NCBI GenBank assembly: GCA_000703065.1
Contig: JNLK01000001.1
Span: 2,688,001-2,752,000 of the forward strand
Length of the DNA stretch: 64,000 bases
Direction: 5' to 3'
Origin: Lachnospiraceae bacterium AC2029
GTDB taxonomy: Bacteria > Bacillota > Clostridia > Lachnospirales > Lachnospiraceae
Shown here: positions 55,757-64,000 of the stretch, one piece after another
Position numbering within the stretch: position 1 is the stretch's first letter
How the letters are laid out: each line of letters begins with the position of its first letter
Notes under the pieces: model-generated
What the model was told of the DNA's origin: nothing
Databases searched by the model: none
What the model saw: the letters and a program-made list of their open reading frames with translations, nothing else
Made by a program: the position numbers and the translations under genes

Positions 55757-56731
55757 ATGTTGTTAGAAATGATGAATGATTACATGCCGGAATGGCTGAT
55801 CTACACCATCGGAGGGGGAAGCGCCTTTCTCATCACACTGTTATTGCTGATCAAACCCTTTCCCTTCCTGCCGAAGGACGGAGGAAAGAAGGTGGAGACG
55901 CCGGACGGAAGGATCGTGGTGATCAATGACAAGTCCAACGGAAAGACCACCGGAGTGGGGCTGGTCTTCGTGATCATTTTCCTGCTGGCATCGGTACTCT
56001 TTCTCCCTGTGGATACGGAGCTGCTGATCTACGTGGGACTCATGTTCCTGATGATGCTGACCGGGTATCTGGACGATGCGGCAACCACTCCCTGGGGTGA
56101 GCTGGTAAAGGGGATCCTGGACCTGGTGCTTTCTGTAGGCGCAGTGGTGACCTTCCTCAGTTTTCACACTTCGGATGTGACCCTCTTCGGAAATACCTTC
56201 CATATGCCGGTCTGGCTTTACGCGATCCTGGGAGTTGTCCTGATGTGGACCTCCATCAATGTGACCAACTGCTCGGACGGTGTGGACGGTCTTTGCGGAA
56301 GTGTGACGATCGTTTCACTGGTGGCGTATTATCTGCTGTTCCAGAATGAAATGCCCACCTATACCTGGATGGGAGTGCTGATGAGCAGCGTGCTTCTGGC
56401 TTATCTGATCTTTAACTGGAATCCCAGTAAGGTCCTGATGGGAGATGCAGGTTCCCGGACCATCGGCTTCCTGCTGGCGCTTATGGCCATGCAGAGCGGA
56501 CATCCCTTTATCTTCCTGCTGATGAGCATCGTGTTCATTTTCGACGGTGGCATGGGACTGATCAAAGTATCCCTGATCCGTTTCCTGAAGATCAACGCAT
56601 TTCCGAATGTGACCTTTCCGTTTCATGATCACATGAGGAAGAAGATGGGAATTCCGATCAAAATGATCCCCCTGATCTTCTGCATGATCCAGGTGGTATT
56701 CTGTGCCATTGCTGCGGCGATCGTATTATGA
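55757..56731 (+). CDS. MraY/WecA-family glycosyl-1-phosphate transferase
   Basis: The 324-residue protein has about ten membrane helices and the family's acidic sites: TGYLDDAATTPWG (aspartate pair) and NVTNCSDGVDGLCG, with the nucleotide-site FNWNPSKVLMGDAGS. It looks like MraY, but the cytoplasmic histidine loop reads FPFHDHMRKKMG instead of the usual MraY PIHHHFE, and NCSDG replaces NLTDG. It may be a divergent MraY or a related transferase loading a phospho-sugar onto undecaprenyl phosphate. AAGGAG lies 12 bases from the ATG. No other mur genes are adjacent, so I leave the symbol blank. Confidence 0.8.
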   Translation: MLLEMMNDYMPEWLIYTIGGGSAFLITLLLLIKPFPFLPKDGGKKVETPDGRIVVINDKSNGKTTGVGLVFVIIFLLASVLFLPVDTELLIYVGLMFLMMLTGYLDDAATTPWGELVKGILDLVLSVGAVVTFLSFHTSDVTLFGNTFHMPVWLYAILGVVLMWTSINVTNCSDGVDGLCGSVTIVSLVAYYLLFQNEMPTYTWMGVLMSSVLLAYLIFNWNPSKVLMGDAGSRTIGFLLALMAMQSGHPFIFLLMSIVFIFDGGMGLIKVSLIRFLKINAFPNVTFPFHDHMRKKMGIPIKMIPLIFCMIQVVFCAIAAAIVL

Positions 56732-56809
56732 TGCGGTCCAAAGGTGATAACCCCTGGCAGAAGATATAACTAAAGCATGATACTGACGTGAAAAACAAAG
56801 ACAGGTCCT

Positions 56810-56842
56810 CTTCGTTCACCATGGACGAGGGGACTGTTTTTA
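56810..56842 (+). terminator. terminator after the MraY-family gene
   Basis: ACAGGTCCTC-TTCG pairs with CGAGGGGACTGT with small mismatches, followed by TTTTTAT. It is 80 bases after the stop codon. Confidence 0.65.
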
Positions 56843-56843
56843 T

Positions 56844-56872
56844 GTGACAGGGCCATGGCTCTGTGGTATAAT
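56844..56872 (+). promoter_or_regulatory. promoter of the transglutaminase-like/transpeptidase genes
   Basis: GTGACA (56844-56849), a 17-base spacer and TATAAT (56867-56872), directly after the preceding terminator. Confidence 0.7.
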
Positions 56873-56909
56873 AGAATATCTATAACTATGCGCAAAAGCA
56901 GGTGACGAT

Positions 56910-56954
56910 ATGCGAATAGCCTTTATGATCATGTTTGCGCTGATCCATATTTGA
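56910..56954 (+). CDS. possible 14-residue hydrophobic leader peptide
   Basis: ATG at 56910 has AGGTGA five bases upstream and opens a 14-codon frame (MRIAFMIMFALIHI) ending at a TGA at 56952. It lies between the promoter and the transglutaminase-like gene. The size and hydrophobicity fit a leader or a tiny membrane peptide, but chance frames of this length are common. Confidence 0.3.
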   Translation: MRIAFMIMFALIHI

Positions 56955-56991
56955 ACAGAACACAATTACTTAAAGGAAGCATAGAACTGAA

Positions 56992-58293
56992 ATGAAACGA
57001 GTGAAGAAGAAACGTCATATCTTTGCATGGACCCTGCTTGGGATAACGGTCCTGATGGTCTTTGCGGGAGTCGCCTGCGGATTTATGGCCTACAGATTCT
57101 ATCAGAATATCAGACCGACGGTGATCGTTGAAGCGGGAGGGCTGCTCCCGGATGAGGGTGCATTTCAGAATGATACATGGGAGTCCATCCATATGGAGAC
57201 GGCTCTCAGCGGGATCGATACCACAAAGACCGGAGTGCATCCGGTGAAGTTCACCTGGGGGCCCCTGGAGAAGGATGCGGAGCTTTTCGTTCAGGATACC
57301 ACCGCACCCAAAGGAGAAGTGAGGGATCTTACGGTTGAACTGGGAGAAGAGCCGACAGTTGAGGATTTTATCGTATCCATGGAGGATGTGACGGGAGTGA
57401 CCGCCTACTTCTCACCAACGCCGGACTATACGGTAAAGGGCACCCAGAAGGTGACCATCATGCTGGAGGACGGAAGCGGAAACCGCACTGAGTTAAAGGC
57501 GGATCTTACTACCTATGACCCGACGGAGACTCCGGTACTGAACGGAGTCATGGATATCACGATCTATGAAGGAGACAGCATTTCCTACAGGAACGGGGTC
57601 AGTGTAACAGCGGATCAGGATCCGGATCCGGAGCTGACCATAGATAATTCGAAGGTGGATATGAATACGCCCGGAGAGTATCCGGCGATCTATACGGCTA
57701 CGGATCGTTACGGCCGTACCACGACCATCACGGTCACAGTGACCGTGAAGGAGAAGGATCAGGAATACTATGACACCATGAAGCTGAACCAGCTGGCGGA
57801 TGAAGTCCTGGCAAAGGAAGTGACTCCGGATATGGATGAGATCGAGAAGATCTTTGCCGTCTTCCGCTGGGTAAGGAGAAATGTGCCCTGGGTCGGCGCC
57901 AGAACGGAACGGGATCCTATAGGGCAGACGCTCCGTGGTCTGGAGGGTCATGGAGGTGACTGCTATACCCATGCGATCACCTGTAAGACACTTCTGGATA
58001 AATTGGGAGTGGAGAATATCATGATGAAACGTTACCCGGGACCGGGTGTCCACTACTGGCTGATGGTCAAGGTGGGTGAGTTCTGGTATCATCTGGATCC
58101 CTCGCCGATCTATATGGACCGGCTGATCTGCTTCCTGTGTACCGACCAGGACGTTGCCACATTTTCGGAAACGGTAAGACCCAGCTACTATGCTTATGAA
58201 TATGGGACCTATCCCTACACGCCGGATACCAGTCCGGCGAAGGTGGTCCGTAAGAACGGCGATTACGAGTTGATACGGTTAGACCAGGAATAA
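56992..58293 (+). CDS. membrane-anchored transglutaminase-like protein
   Basis: The 433-residue protein is anchored by a membrane helix near 11-34 (ATG start after AAAGGAAGC). Two Ig/bacterial-surface-type beta domains follow (about 40-175 and 180-255), the second ending GEYPAIYTATDRYGR. A transglutaminase-like domain (about 265-410) has a possible catalytic triad C324 (GGDCYTHA), H354 (GVHYWLMV) and D369 (HLDPSP). The active site faces outside the cell. Such domains act as proteases, crosslinkers or wall-modifying enzymes; the reaction is not known here. Followed by an L,D-transpeptidase 45 bases later. Confidence 0.8.
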   Translation: MKRVKKKRHIFAWTLLGITVLMVFAGVACGFMAYRFYQNIRPTVIVEAGGLLPDEGAFQNDTWESIHMETALSGIDTTKTGVHPVKFTWGPLEKDAELFVQDTTAPKGEVRDLTVELGEEPTVEDFIVSMEDVTGVTAYFSPTPDYTVKGTQKVTIMLEDGSGNRTELKADLTTYDPTETPVLNGVMDITIYEGDSISYRNGVSVTADQDPDPELTIDNSKVDMNTPGEYPAIYTATDRYGRTTTITVTVTVKEKDQEYYDTMKLNQLADEVLAKEVTPDMDEIEKIFAVFRWVRRNVPWVGARTERDPIGQTLRGLEGHGGDCYTHAITCKTLLDKLGVENIMMKRYPGPGVHYWLMVKVGEFWYHLDPSPIYMDRLICFLCTDQDVATFSETVRPSYYAYEYGTYPYTPDTSPAKVVRKNGDYELIRLDQE

Positions 58294-58338
58294 GCGTATC
58301 GGTATGAGGGCACGTACGAGTTACAGTAAGGATATTTC

Positions 58339-59463
58339 ATGCAGGATAAGAAAAAGAACAAAGGAAAGGCTGTCCTTCTTTCAACGGCGTTGATCGCGGC
58401 GTCCGGTATTTGTTCCGGATGCGGAGGGAAGGCAGCCAATACAACTGCACAGAGTACGGAGGCAAAGACGGAAGCGGCTGCCAAACCGACGACGGAGACG
58501 AAGAACGTGGGAACCACGACGGAGGGGAAGGCAGAGCACACGGGAGCCACAACGGAGGCAAAGGCGGAAAAAGCAGGAACCGGTGCGAAGGCGGAAGACC
58601 GACAGGTCACGATCGATCCCGACCGGAACTATCTGAAACCGGACGGAACCGTCTATGCCAATGAGGTGTTTGATTACGAAGGCATCCTTCTATATGCCGG
58701 CAGCGACGGGACGCTGGCCGGAGGACCCCACCGGAGGGACGGAAAGCTCCTGTTCTTCGACGAGAACGGGGTGCAGGTAACGGAGGAAGGATGGAATGAA
58801 TTTAACGGGAAGAAGTACTATGTCAGTGAAGCATCCACGGTGATGTGTAACGGGCGCAAGATCATTCACGGAAAGAATTATTTCTTCGGGAAGACCGGAG
58901 AGCTTCGGAAGGGGCGGATCGATATCGATGAAGGCTCCTTCTATTTCACGGATTCGGACGGAGCAATCCTGACAGACTTTGAATTCACGCTGGACAATGT
59001 CCGGTACTATGCGGATACGGAGGGGATCGTCCTTGTGGGCAGCATGTATTCAAAGGCCCAGGAGTACTACAGTGATACGGATTATCTGATCCTGGTCAAT
59101 CTGACCACACAGAAAACGGCTGTCTATCAGGGAAAGAAGGGGGAGTGGCATCTGCTCCGGGAGATGCTCTGCGCATCGGGAGCACCCATCAACCCCACTC
59201 CGAAGGGAGAATATGAGACCACCTCGAAATGCCTGCATTTTGACAATCACGGCATGAGAGCCTGGTACAGTACGGGCTTCATCGGAGGACTCTACCTGAT
59301 CCACAGTCTGCCCTATGAGATTGATTCGGAGCCACGGGTCTGCGTGGAACCGGAGCTGGGACGTGCCAATTCTCACGGTTGTGTGAGAGTGGCGCTGGAG
59401 GATGCAAAGTGGATCTATGATCTGATCCCGCAGTCGACCAAGGTGGTTATCTATGAGGACTAA
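58339..59463 (+). CDS. L,D-transpeptidase lipoprotein with wall-binding-like repeats
   Basis: The 374-residue protein has a lipoprotein-type signal (KAVLLSTALIAASGICSGC, likely lipid-linked C28), a Thr/Ala/Lys/Glu-rich linker, and repeats of the glucan-binding type (GKKYYVSEAS, GKNYFFGKTG, NVRYYADTEG). The YkuD domain (about 240-374) has SHGCVRV with catalytic C348 and an upstream histidine (IHSLPYE). It should form 3-3 peptidoglycan crosslinks or attach proteins, outside the membrane. The YYxxG repeat count is about five. Probably co-transcribed with the transglutaminase-like gene. Confidence 0.88.
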   Translation: MQDKKKNKGKAVLLSTALIAASGICSGCGGKAANTTAQSTEAKTEAAAKPTTETKNVGTTTEGKAEHTGATTEAKAEKAGTGAKAEDRQVTIDPDRNYLKPDGTVYANEVFDYEGILLYAGSDGTLAGGPHRRDGKLLFFDENGVQVTEEGWNEFNGKKYYVSEASTVMCNGRKIIHGKNYFFGKTGELRKGRIDIDEGSFYFTDSDGAILTDFEFTLDNVRYYADTEGIVLVGSMYSKAQEYYSDTDYLILVNLTTQKTAVYQGKKGEWHLLREMLCASGAPINPTPKGEYETTSKCLHFDNHGMRAWYSTGFIGGLYLIHSLPYEIDSEPRVCVEPELGRANSHGCVRVALEDAKWIYDLIPQSTKVVIYED

Positions 59464-59541
59464 GGCCCTTTTCCGACCGGAGGGGTAAGGATTCCCGGAT
59501 GAGATGTACGGCAATTGCAGATAGTTCGCCGGGACAGGTAA

Positions 59542-62500
59542 ATGGTGGTTGTAATGAGTATGAAACAACGGATTCAACTGATTATTTTTATTGCAATATG
59601 TATCCTCCTGAATTTTGCGGGAAAATGCCTGGCAGTCAGTCTTGATATGCCGGTGTGGCTGGATTCCTTCGGAACGGCGCTTACGGCGTACGGACTGGGA
59701 CCGGCATGCGGTGCCATCGTCGGCGTTACGGGAAATATCGTCTACGGGATCACCTTCGGGGCGGAGTATGTCTACGCTCTGACCAGCATTGCCATCGGTA
59801 TCATCGTGGGCACCATGGCAAGGCGGAGGAAATTCGATACCGTGTTCGGTACCATGATGGTTTCTGTACTTGTGACCCTTGCTTCCGTTGTGGTATCCGT
59901 TCCGCTGAATTTCATTTTCTTCCAGGGAATGACAGGCAATACCTGGGGTGACGGCGTCATCGGCTTCCTGCGGGAGGAGGGACTTCCCCTCTGGGGCGCC
60001 GGGATCATCGGACAGTTCTATGTGGATTTCCTGGACAAGGTCATCACTTTGATGCTTCTTTTTGCGGTGATCCGCATCCGGGGAAATATCCGCAAGAAGG
60101 TGGAGAAAATGACGATCCTGTTTTTCTGCTTCCTTACGGCTTCCATGTTCCTTACCCGGCCGGCCTATGCGGCAGAGGAGGATGAGGATCTCACGGGCTA
60201 TGTCCGCACCGTCTACAGCAGCGGGAACGGTCTTCCCTGCGGTGAGGCGAATGATATCGTTCAGACCAATGACGGTATCCTCTGGATCGGTACCTATGCC
60301 GGACTCTACCGGTACAACGGAAGCGAGTTCCGCTGGATGAACGAGTATGATTCCGTCAGAAACGTCAACTGTCTCTATGTGGATGAGGAGGGACGTCTTT
60401 GGATCGGAACAAATGATAACGGCGTTTCCATCTGCATCAATAGCAATATCGCCAGCGTGGTCGACAAGACCAGCGGTCTGCCGTCCGATTCCATCCGCTG
60501 TATCACAAAGAGTACGGATGACAAGTATTACATCGGTACCACGGACAGTATGGCGGTCCTCTCCCTGAGTGAGGGTCTGAAGGTACTGAATGAGATCCCG
60601 CAGATCCACTACGCGGTTTCCGTGACTGCCGATAAGGACGGACATGCGGCAGCCGTAAATGCGGACGGGAATCTTTTCATGCTCGGGAACGGAGAGATCC
60701 TCTTCACGAAGGACGACACGACGCAGGATGAGATCTATACCTGCTGTACCTTCGGAAATGATGGAAAGCTTTATGTGGGTTCCTCCGGAAACGGAATCTA
60801 TATCTATGAATACAAGGACAATGATCTGAAATATACCGGCAGGATCACCTGCGGAAAGAGAATGAACATCAAATCCGTTACCTTTACGAAGGGCGGCAGG
60901 GGCTATGTCTGTGCGGATAACGGGATCGGCTACTTTGATACAAAGGGTAACTATACGGATATCAGCGCCGATGAATTTGACAATTCCATCGATAATATGA
61001 CCGTGGACTACCAGGGAAATCTCTGGTTTACCTCCTCGCGGCTGGGAGTTCTCCGCCTGGCAGAGTCCACCTTTACGGATGTGTATCGTACCTGCGGTCT
61101 CACCGCACAGGTGGTGAATTCCGTGGAAGAATGGAACGGCTGCCTCTATTTCGGTACGGACAGCGGTCTGGATATAGCCGACCCGGAGAAGTCCGTGAAG
61201 GTGGAAAATGAGCTGACCGAGCTGATGAAGGGAATCCGGATCCGATGCATCCGCAAGGATTCCAAGGGGAATCTCTGGCTCTGCACCTACGGGAAGGGGC
61301 TGGTCAAGATAAAGCCGGACGGAAGCAGGATCACCTACGACAGCACAACAGGCTTCTTCGGCAATCGCTGCAGAACCGTTCTGGAGCTTTCGGACGGAAC
61401 CATAGTGGCGGCCGGGGATACGGGAATCTGTTACCTGGAGGGAGATACCATCAAGGGGATCATCACCTACGGCGAAGGATTCTCCAATGCCATGATCCTG
61501 AGTCTTCTGGAAATGGATGACGGAGCGGTTCTGGCCGGCTCCGACGGAGACGGGATCGCGGTGATCCGGAACGGAAAGCCGGTACGGACACTGACCCGCT
61601 ATGACGGACTGTCCTCCGGAGTGATCCTTCGAATGACGAAATGCTCGGACGGGGAGCATGTGCTGATCGTTACGAGCAACGGGATCTGTTCCATGGACAG
61701 CTCCTATAATATCCGGTCGCTGGAACATTTTCCCTACTTTAACAACTATGATGTGTGGATCGGCGACGGCGGCAAGCTTTTCGTTCTCAGCAGTGCAGGT
61801 ATTTATGTCATGGACGAAGCGGATGTGCTGGCCGATAAGGAGGGGATGAACTACGAGCTTCTGGATGCCAAGAGCGGCATGAGTGCCTCGCTGACGGCCA
61901 ATTCCTGGAATTATCGGGATGAGAAGGGAAATCTTTATCTTTCCTCCGATACCGGCGTGTACCGAATGGATACCACGGCCTATTCCACCCAGAAGCGTTC
62001 CTATCGTATGCTGGTGTCCTCCGTGAAGATGGACGGTGTATCCCGTGAGGTGGTCCGCGGAGAGACGATTCAGGTGGGAAGAGGCGTGAACAGGATCGAG
62101 ATCTTCCCGGAGGTCCTCAACTATACCATCGATGATCCTTTCGTCAGCTATTATCTTGAGGGCTTTGATTCGGAGCCGACCATTGTATATCAAAGCGAGC
62201 TCTCCGCCGTGACGTACACGAACCTTCCGACCGGAGACTACACCTTCCATCTGGCTGTCATCGACAGTACAAAGGGTGTTATCCTGGAGGAGAGTACGTA
62301 CCGGATTGAAAAAGAAAAGGAAATCTACGACAACCACTGGTTCATTATCTACATGGTGATCGTTGCCATGATCGCGGTGGCCTGGTTCACCTGGTTTATC
62401 GCAAGGACACAGGGACAGAAGGCGATGGCGCTTCAGCAGAAGCAGCTGGAGCTTGCAAGACAGCAGGTTGAGATGGGCAATCAGACCATTCTTGCCATCG

Positions 62501-63081
62501 CCAAGACAGTGGATGCGAAGGACGAAAATACCAGCCAGCATTCCCAGCGTGTATCGGAATATGCCGTCATGATCGGACGGGAGCTTGGCTTCGATGATCA
62601 GGAATGCGAAAACCTGCGGAAGGCTGCGCTGCTGCATGATATCGGAAAGATCGGTATCCCGGATAAGATCCTGAACAAGCCGGCCCGGCTGACGGATGAA
62701 GAATATGCCGTGATGAAGAGTCATGTAGTCCGGGGCGCTGCGATCCTGAAGGATTTCACGCTTGTGGAAAATGTGGTGGACGGCGCACTCTACCATCATG
62801 AACGCTACGATGGAAAAGGCTACGCCAACGGACTGAAGGGAGAGGAGATCCCCATCTACGGACGGATCATCGGAGTCGCGGACGCATTTGACGCCATGAC
62901 TGCGAACCGTGTATACAGAAAGAAGCTGGACTTTGACTTTGTGATCGGAGAGCTGGAGCGCTGCAGCGGAACACAGTTCGATCCCGAGATCGCCGGCATC
63001 ATGCTGAGGCTGATCAGGGAAGGTAAGGTCGACGTGGAAAGGATTTACGGAAAGGTTGCAGAGGATAATGCAGGATCGTAA
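59542..63081 (+). CDS. ECF-S-like/beta-propeller/Y_Y_Y/HD-GYP membrane sensor
   Basis: The 1179-residue protein has four parts. Residues 10-185 form a multi-helix membrane domain resembling an ECF-transporter S component (WLDSFGTALTAYGLGPACGA). After a further membrane segment near 190-210, about 570 residues of two-component-regulator propeller blades (repeats like GILWIGTYAGLYRYNG) are followed by a Y_Y_Y domain (near 800-900). A membrane helix (near 930-950) and a coiled linker lead to an HD-GYP domain with H1032-D1033 (LLHDIGKIGIPD) and HHERYDGKGYANG, where GYA replaces GYP. It is probably a c-di-GMP phosphodiesterase controlled by an extracellular ligand. Start is ATG 59542 or 59554. Confidence 0.88.
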   Translation: MVVVMSMKQRIQLIIFIAICILLNFAGKCLAVSLDMPVWLDSFGTALTAYGLGPACGAIVGVTGNIVYGITFGAEYVYALTSIAIGIIVGTMARRRKFDTVFGTMMVSVLVTLASVVVSVPLNFIFFQGMTGNTWGDGVIGFLREEGLPLWGAGIIGQFYVDFLDKVITLMLLFAVIRIRGNIRKKVEKMTILFFCFLTASMFLTRPAYAAEEDEDLTGYVRTVYSSGNGLPCGEANDIVQTNDGILWIGTYAGLYRYNGSEFRWMNEYDSVRNVNCLYVDEEGRLWIGTNDNGVSICINSNIASVVDKTSGLPSDSIRCITKSTDDKYYIGTTDSMAVLSLSEGLKVLNEIPQIHYAVSVTADKDGHAAAVNADGNLFMLGNGEILFTKDDTTQDEIYTCCTFGNDGKLYVGSSGNGIYIYEYKDNDLKYTGRITCGKRMNIKSVTFTKGGRGYVCADNGIGYFDTKGNYTDISADEFDNSIDNMTVDYQGNLWFTSSRLGVLRLAESTFTDVYRTCGLTAQVVNSVEEWNGCLYFGTDSGLDIADPEKSVKVENELTELMKGIRIRCIRKDSKGNLWLCTYGKGLVKIKPDGSRITYDSTTGFFGNRCRTVLELSDGTIVAAGDTGICYLEGDTIKGIITYGEGFSNAMILSLLEMDDGAVLAGSDGDGIAVIRNGKPVRTLTRYDGLSSGVILRMTKCSDGEHVLIVTSNGICSMDSSYNIRSLEHFPYFNNYDVWIGDGGKLFVLSSAGIYVMDEADVLADKEGMNYELLDAKSGMSASLTANSWNYRDEKGNLYLSSDTGVYRMDTTAYSTQKRSYRMLVSSVKMDGVSREVVRGETIQVGRGVNRIEIFPEVLNYTIDDPFVSYYLEGFDSEPTIVYQSELSAVTYTNLPTGDYTFHLAVIDSTKGVILEESTYRIEKEKEIYDNHWFIIYMVIVAMIAVAWFTWFIARTQGQKAMALQQKQLELARQQVEMGNQTILAIAKTVDAKDENTSQHSQRVSEYAVMIGRELGFDDQECENLRKAALLHDIGKIGIPDKILNKPARLTDEEYAVMKSHVVRGAAILKDFTLVENVVDGALYHHERYDGKGYANGLKGEEIPIYGRIIGVADAFDAMTANRVYRKKLDFDFVIGELERCSGTQFDPEIAGIMLRLIREGKVDVERIYGKVAEDNAGS

Positions 63082-64000
63082 AAACTTACTATTAATAACG
63101 ATAATCACTTCGCTGGTGATGGTCGGGATATTTATCGGCATCCATTATGTCTCACTTGCCATGGATGACTCCCGTGAGTTTATAACGGTGGGGTTTGTAT
63201 ATGACGGAGATGAAAGCACTCCCTATACCGCAAATTTCATCAAGGCGGAAAAGGCGGTTCGTGAGAAGTTCGGAATCAGGGTGCACGTGATCGTGAAGAG
63301 CAATACTCACAGCTCGGACGGAGGAGAAGATGCCATAAGAGAGCTGGTGGCGGATGGCTGTGATCTGATCTTTACCACCAGTATCGGATACGGCGAGGCG
63401 GCAAAGAAATGCGCGGGGGAGTTCCCGGCCGTTCAGTTCTGCCAGGCAACCAGCATGGATGCGAACGATGATCCGGTGTATGAGAATTACCACACCTTCA
63501 TGGGAGAAATCTATGAAGGAAGATACATCTCCGGTGTGATCGCAGGCATGAAGCTGAAGGAAATGATCGATGAGGGCGTCATCACGGTGGATCAGGCAAA
63601 GGTCGGATATGTGGCTGCCTATCCCTTTGCCGAGGTGATCTCCGGTTATACCGCCTTTCTGCTGGGGGTTCGGTCCCAAGTGCCGGAGGCTACCATGGAT
63701 GTGAAGTATACCTACACCTGGTCCAGCTACAACATCGAGAAAAACTGTGCCGAGGAACTGATCGCACGCGGCTGTGTGATCCTGTCCCAGCACTCCGACA
63801 CCACCGGTCCTGCGGTTGCCTGTGAGGAAATGTTTGCGGAGAAGGCGGTCTATCATGTGGGCTATAACCAAAGCATGATAGATATCGCACCGACAACCTC
63901 CCTGATCAGCGCCAGGATCAACTGGGAGCCATATATGGTCTCGGCGTGTGAGGCAGTCCTCGAGAACAAAAAGATCGAGAAATGCGTGAAGGGACAGGTG
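63068..64000 (+). CDS. BMP/PnrA-family substrate-binding protein (partial)
   Basis: The open frame starts at ATG 63068, overlapping the HD-GYP gene by 14 bases, and continues past the window edge after 311 codons. The N-terminus has a membrane anchor or signal (KNLLLITIITSLVMVGIFIG). Typical BMP-family segments are FITVGFVYDG, GCDLIFTTSIGYGEAAKKCA, FMGEIYEGRYISGVIAGMK and VGYVAAYPFAEVISG. Relatives bind purine nucleosides or other ligands for ABC import. Overlap with the HD-GYP gene suggests it supplies or delivers a ligand to that sensor. Its C-terminus and downstream genes are not visible. Confidence 0.85.
   Translation, partial: MQDRKNLLLITIITSLVMVGIFIGIHYVSLAMDDSREFITVGFVYDGDESTPYTANFIKAEKAVREKFGIRVHVIVKSNTHSSDGGEDAIRELVADGCDLIFTTSIGYGEAAKKCAGEFPAVQFCQATSMDANDDPVYENYHTFMGEIYEGRYISGVIAGMKLKEMIDEGVITVDQAKVGYVAAYPFAEVISGYTAFLLGVRSQVPEATMDVKYTYTWSSYNIEKNCAEELIARGCVILSQHSDTTGPAVACEEMFAEKAVYHVGYNQSMIDIAPTTSLISARINWEPYMVSACEAVLENKKIEKCVKGQV

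Noticed and set aside
59050-63141. A 1363-residue open frame antisense to the HD-GYP sensor
   Set aside because: It is a shadow of codon bias on the opposite strand: no ribosome site, no recognisable domain, and composition typical of antisense frames.

Overview
The window is a contiguous stretch of a chromosome from a moderately GC-rich clostridial Firmicute, most likely in the Lachnospiraceae or a close relative. The evidence is Firmicute-type 23S rRNA and strong AGGAGG-type ribosome sites, consensus TTGACA/TATAAT promoters, AddAB rather than RecBCD, choline-binding-like cell-wall repeats, QueH, and several proteins typical of gut clostridia. No phage, plasmid or CRISPR locus is visible.

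Layout. (1) 1-3140: the end of an rRNA operon, with a 16S-23S spacer tail, a complete 23S gene and a terminator, and no 5S gene before the terminator. (2) 3180-6760: a 75-bp tandem repeat, then a minus-strand pair encoding a zinc-ribbon membrane protein and a SulP anion transporter. (3) 6850-12570: a response regulator, histidine kinase, ABC ATPase and FtsX permease cluster; a structured repeat lies between ATPase and permease. (4) 12579-17760: tRNA-Trp, a secreted leucine-rich-repeat protein with cell-wall-binding repeats, and a tubulin-like GTPase. (5) 17857-22002: a PurF homologue lacking the nucleophilic cysteine, a second cluster of the same structured repeats, a small conserved-looking gene, and an ISLre2-type insertion sequence with an apparent 11-bp target duplication beside rlmH. 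(6) 22570-27742: a CbiJ-CbiE-CbiT fusion and the trkA-trkH potassium uptake pair. (7) 27806-33061: a phosphorelay and c-di-GMP set (receiver-GGDEF-EAL, Hpt, hybrid kinase) and a convergent phosphoribosyltransferase-like gene. (8) 33200-44581: a DNA repair block with SbcD-like and SbcC-like proteins followed by AddB and AddA. (9) 44891-48893: queF, folC, a 48-residue gene, a zinc-ribbon/TPR membrane protein and a DUF308-type membrane protein. (10) 49016-54464: a low-complexity membrane protein, ispF with a cysteine-bearing tail, a small membrane protein, a 77-residue gene, queH, a methyltransferase and hslO. (11) 54503-59463: envelope genes, namely a membrane metallophosphoesterase, a MraY-family transferase, a transglutaminase-like protein and an L,D-transpeptidase. 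(12) 59542-64000: a large ECF-S-like/beta-propeller/HD-GYP sensor overlapping a BMP-family binding protein that runs off the window.

How the parts fit. The repair genes form one co-directional block for end processing and recombination. queF and queH are two separate steps of queuosine synthesis. RlmH acts on 23S helix 69, which is present in the window's own rRNA gene. Two c-di-GMP phosphodiesterases (EAL and HD-GYP) occur with no intact diguanylate cyclase. The most unusual item is a family of intergenic elements (9983-10157 and 19347-19757) in which four three-way-junction modules keep their fold while the stem bases change in compensating fashion.
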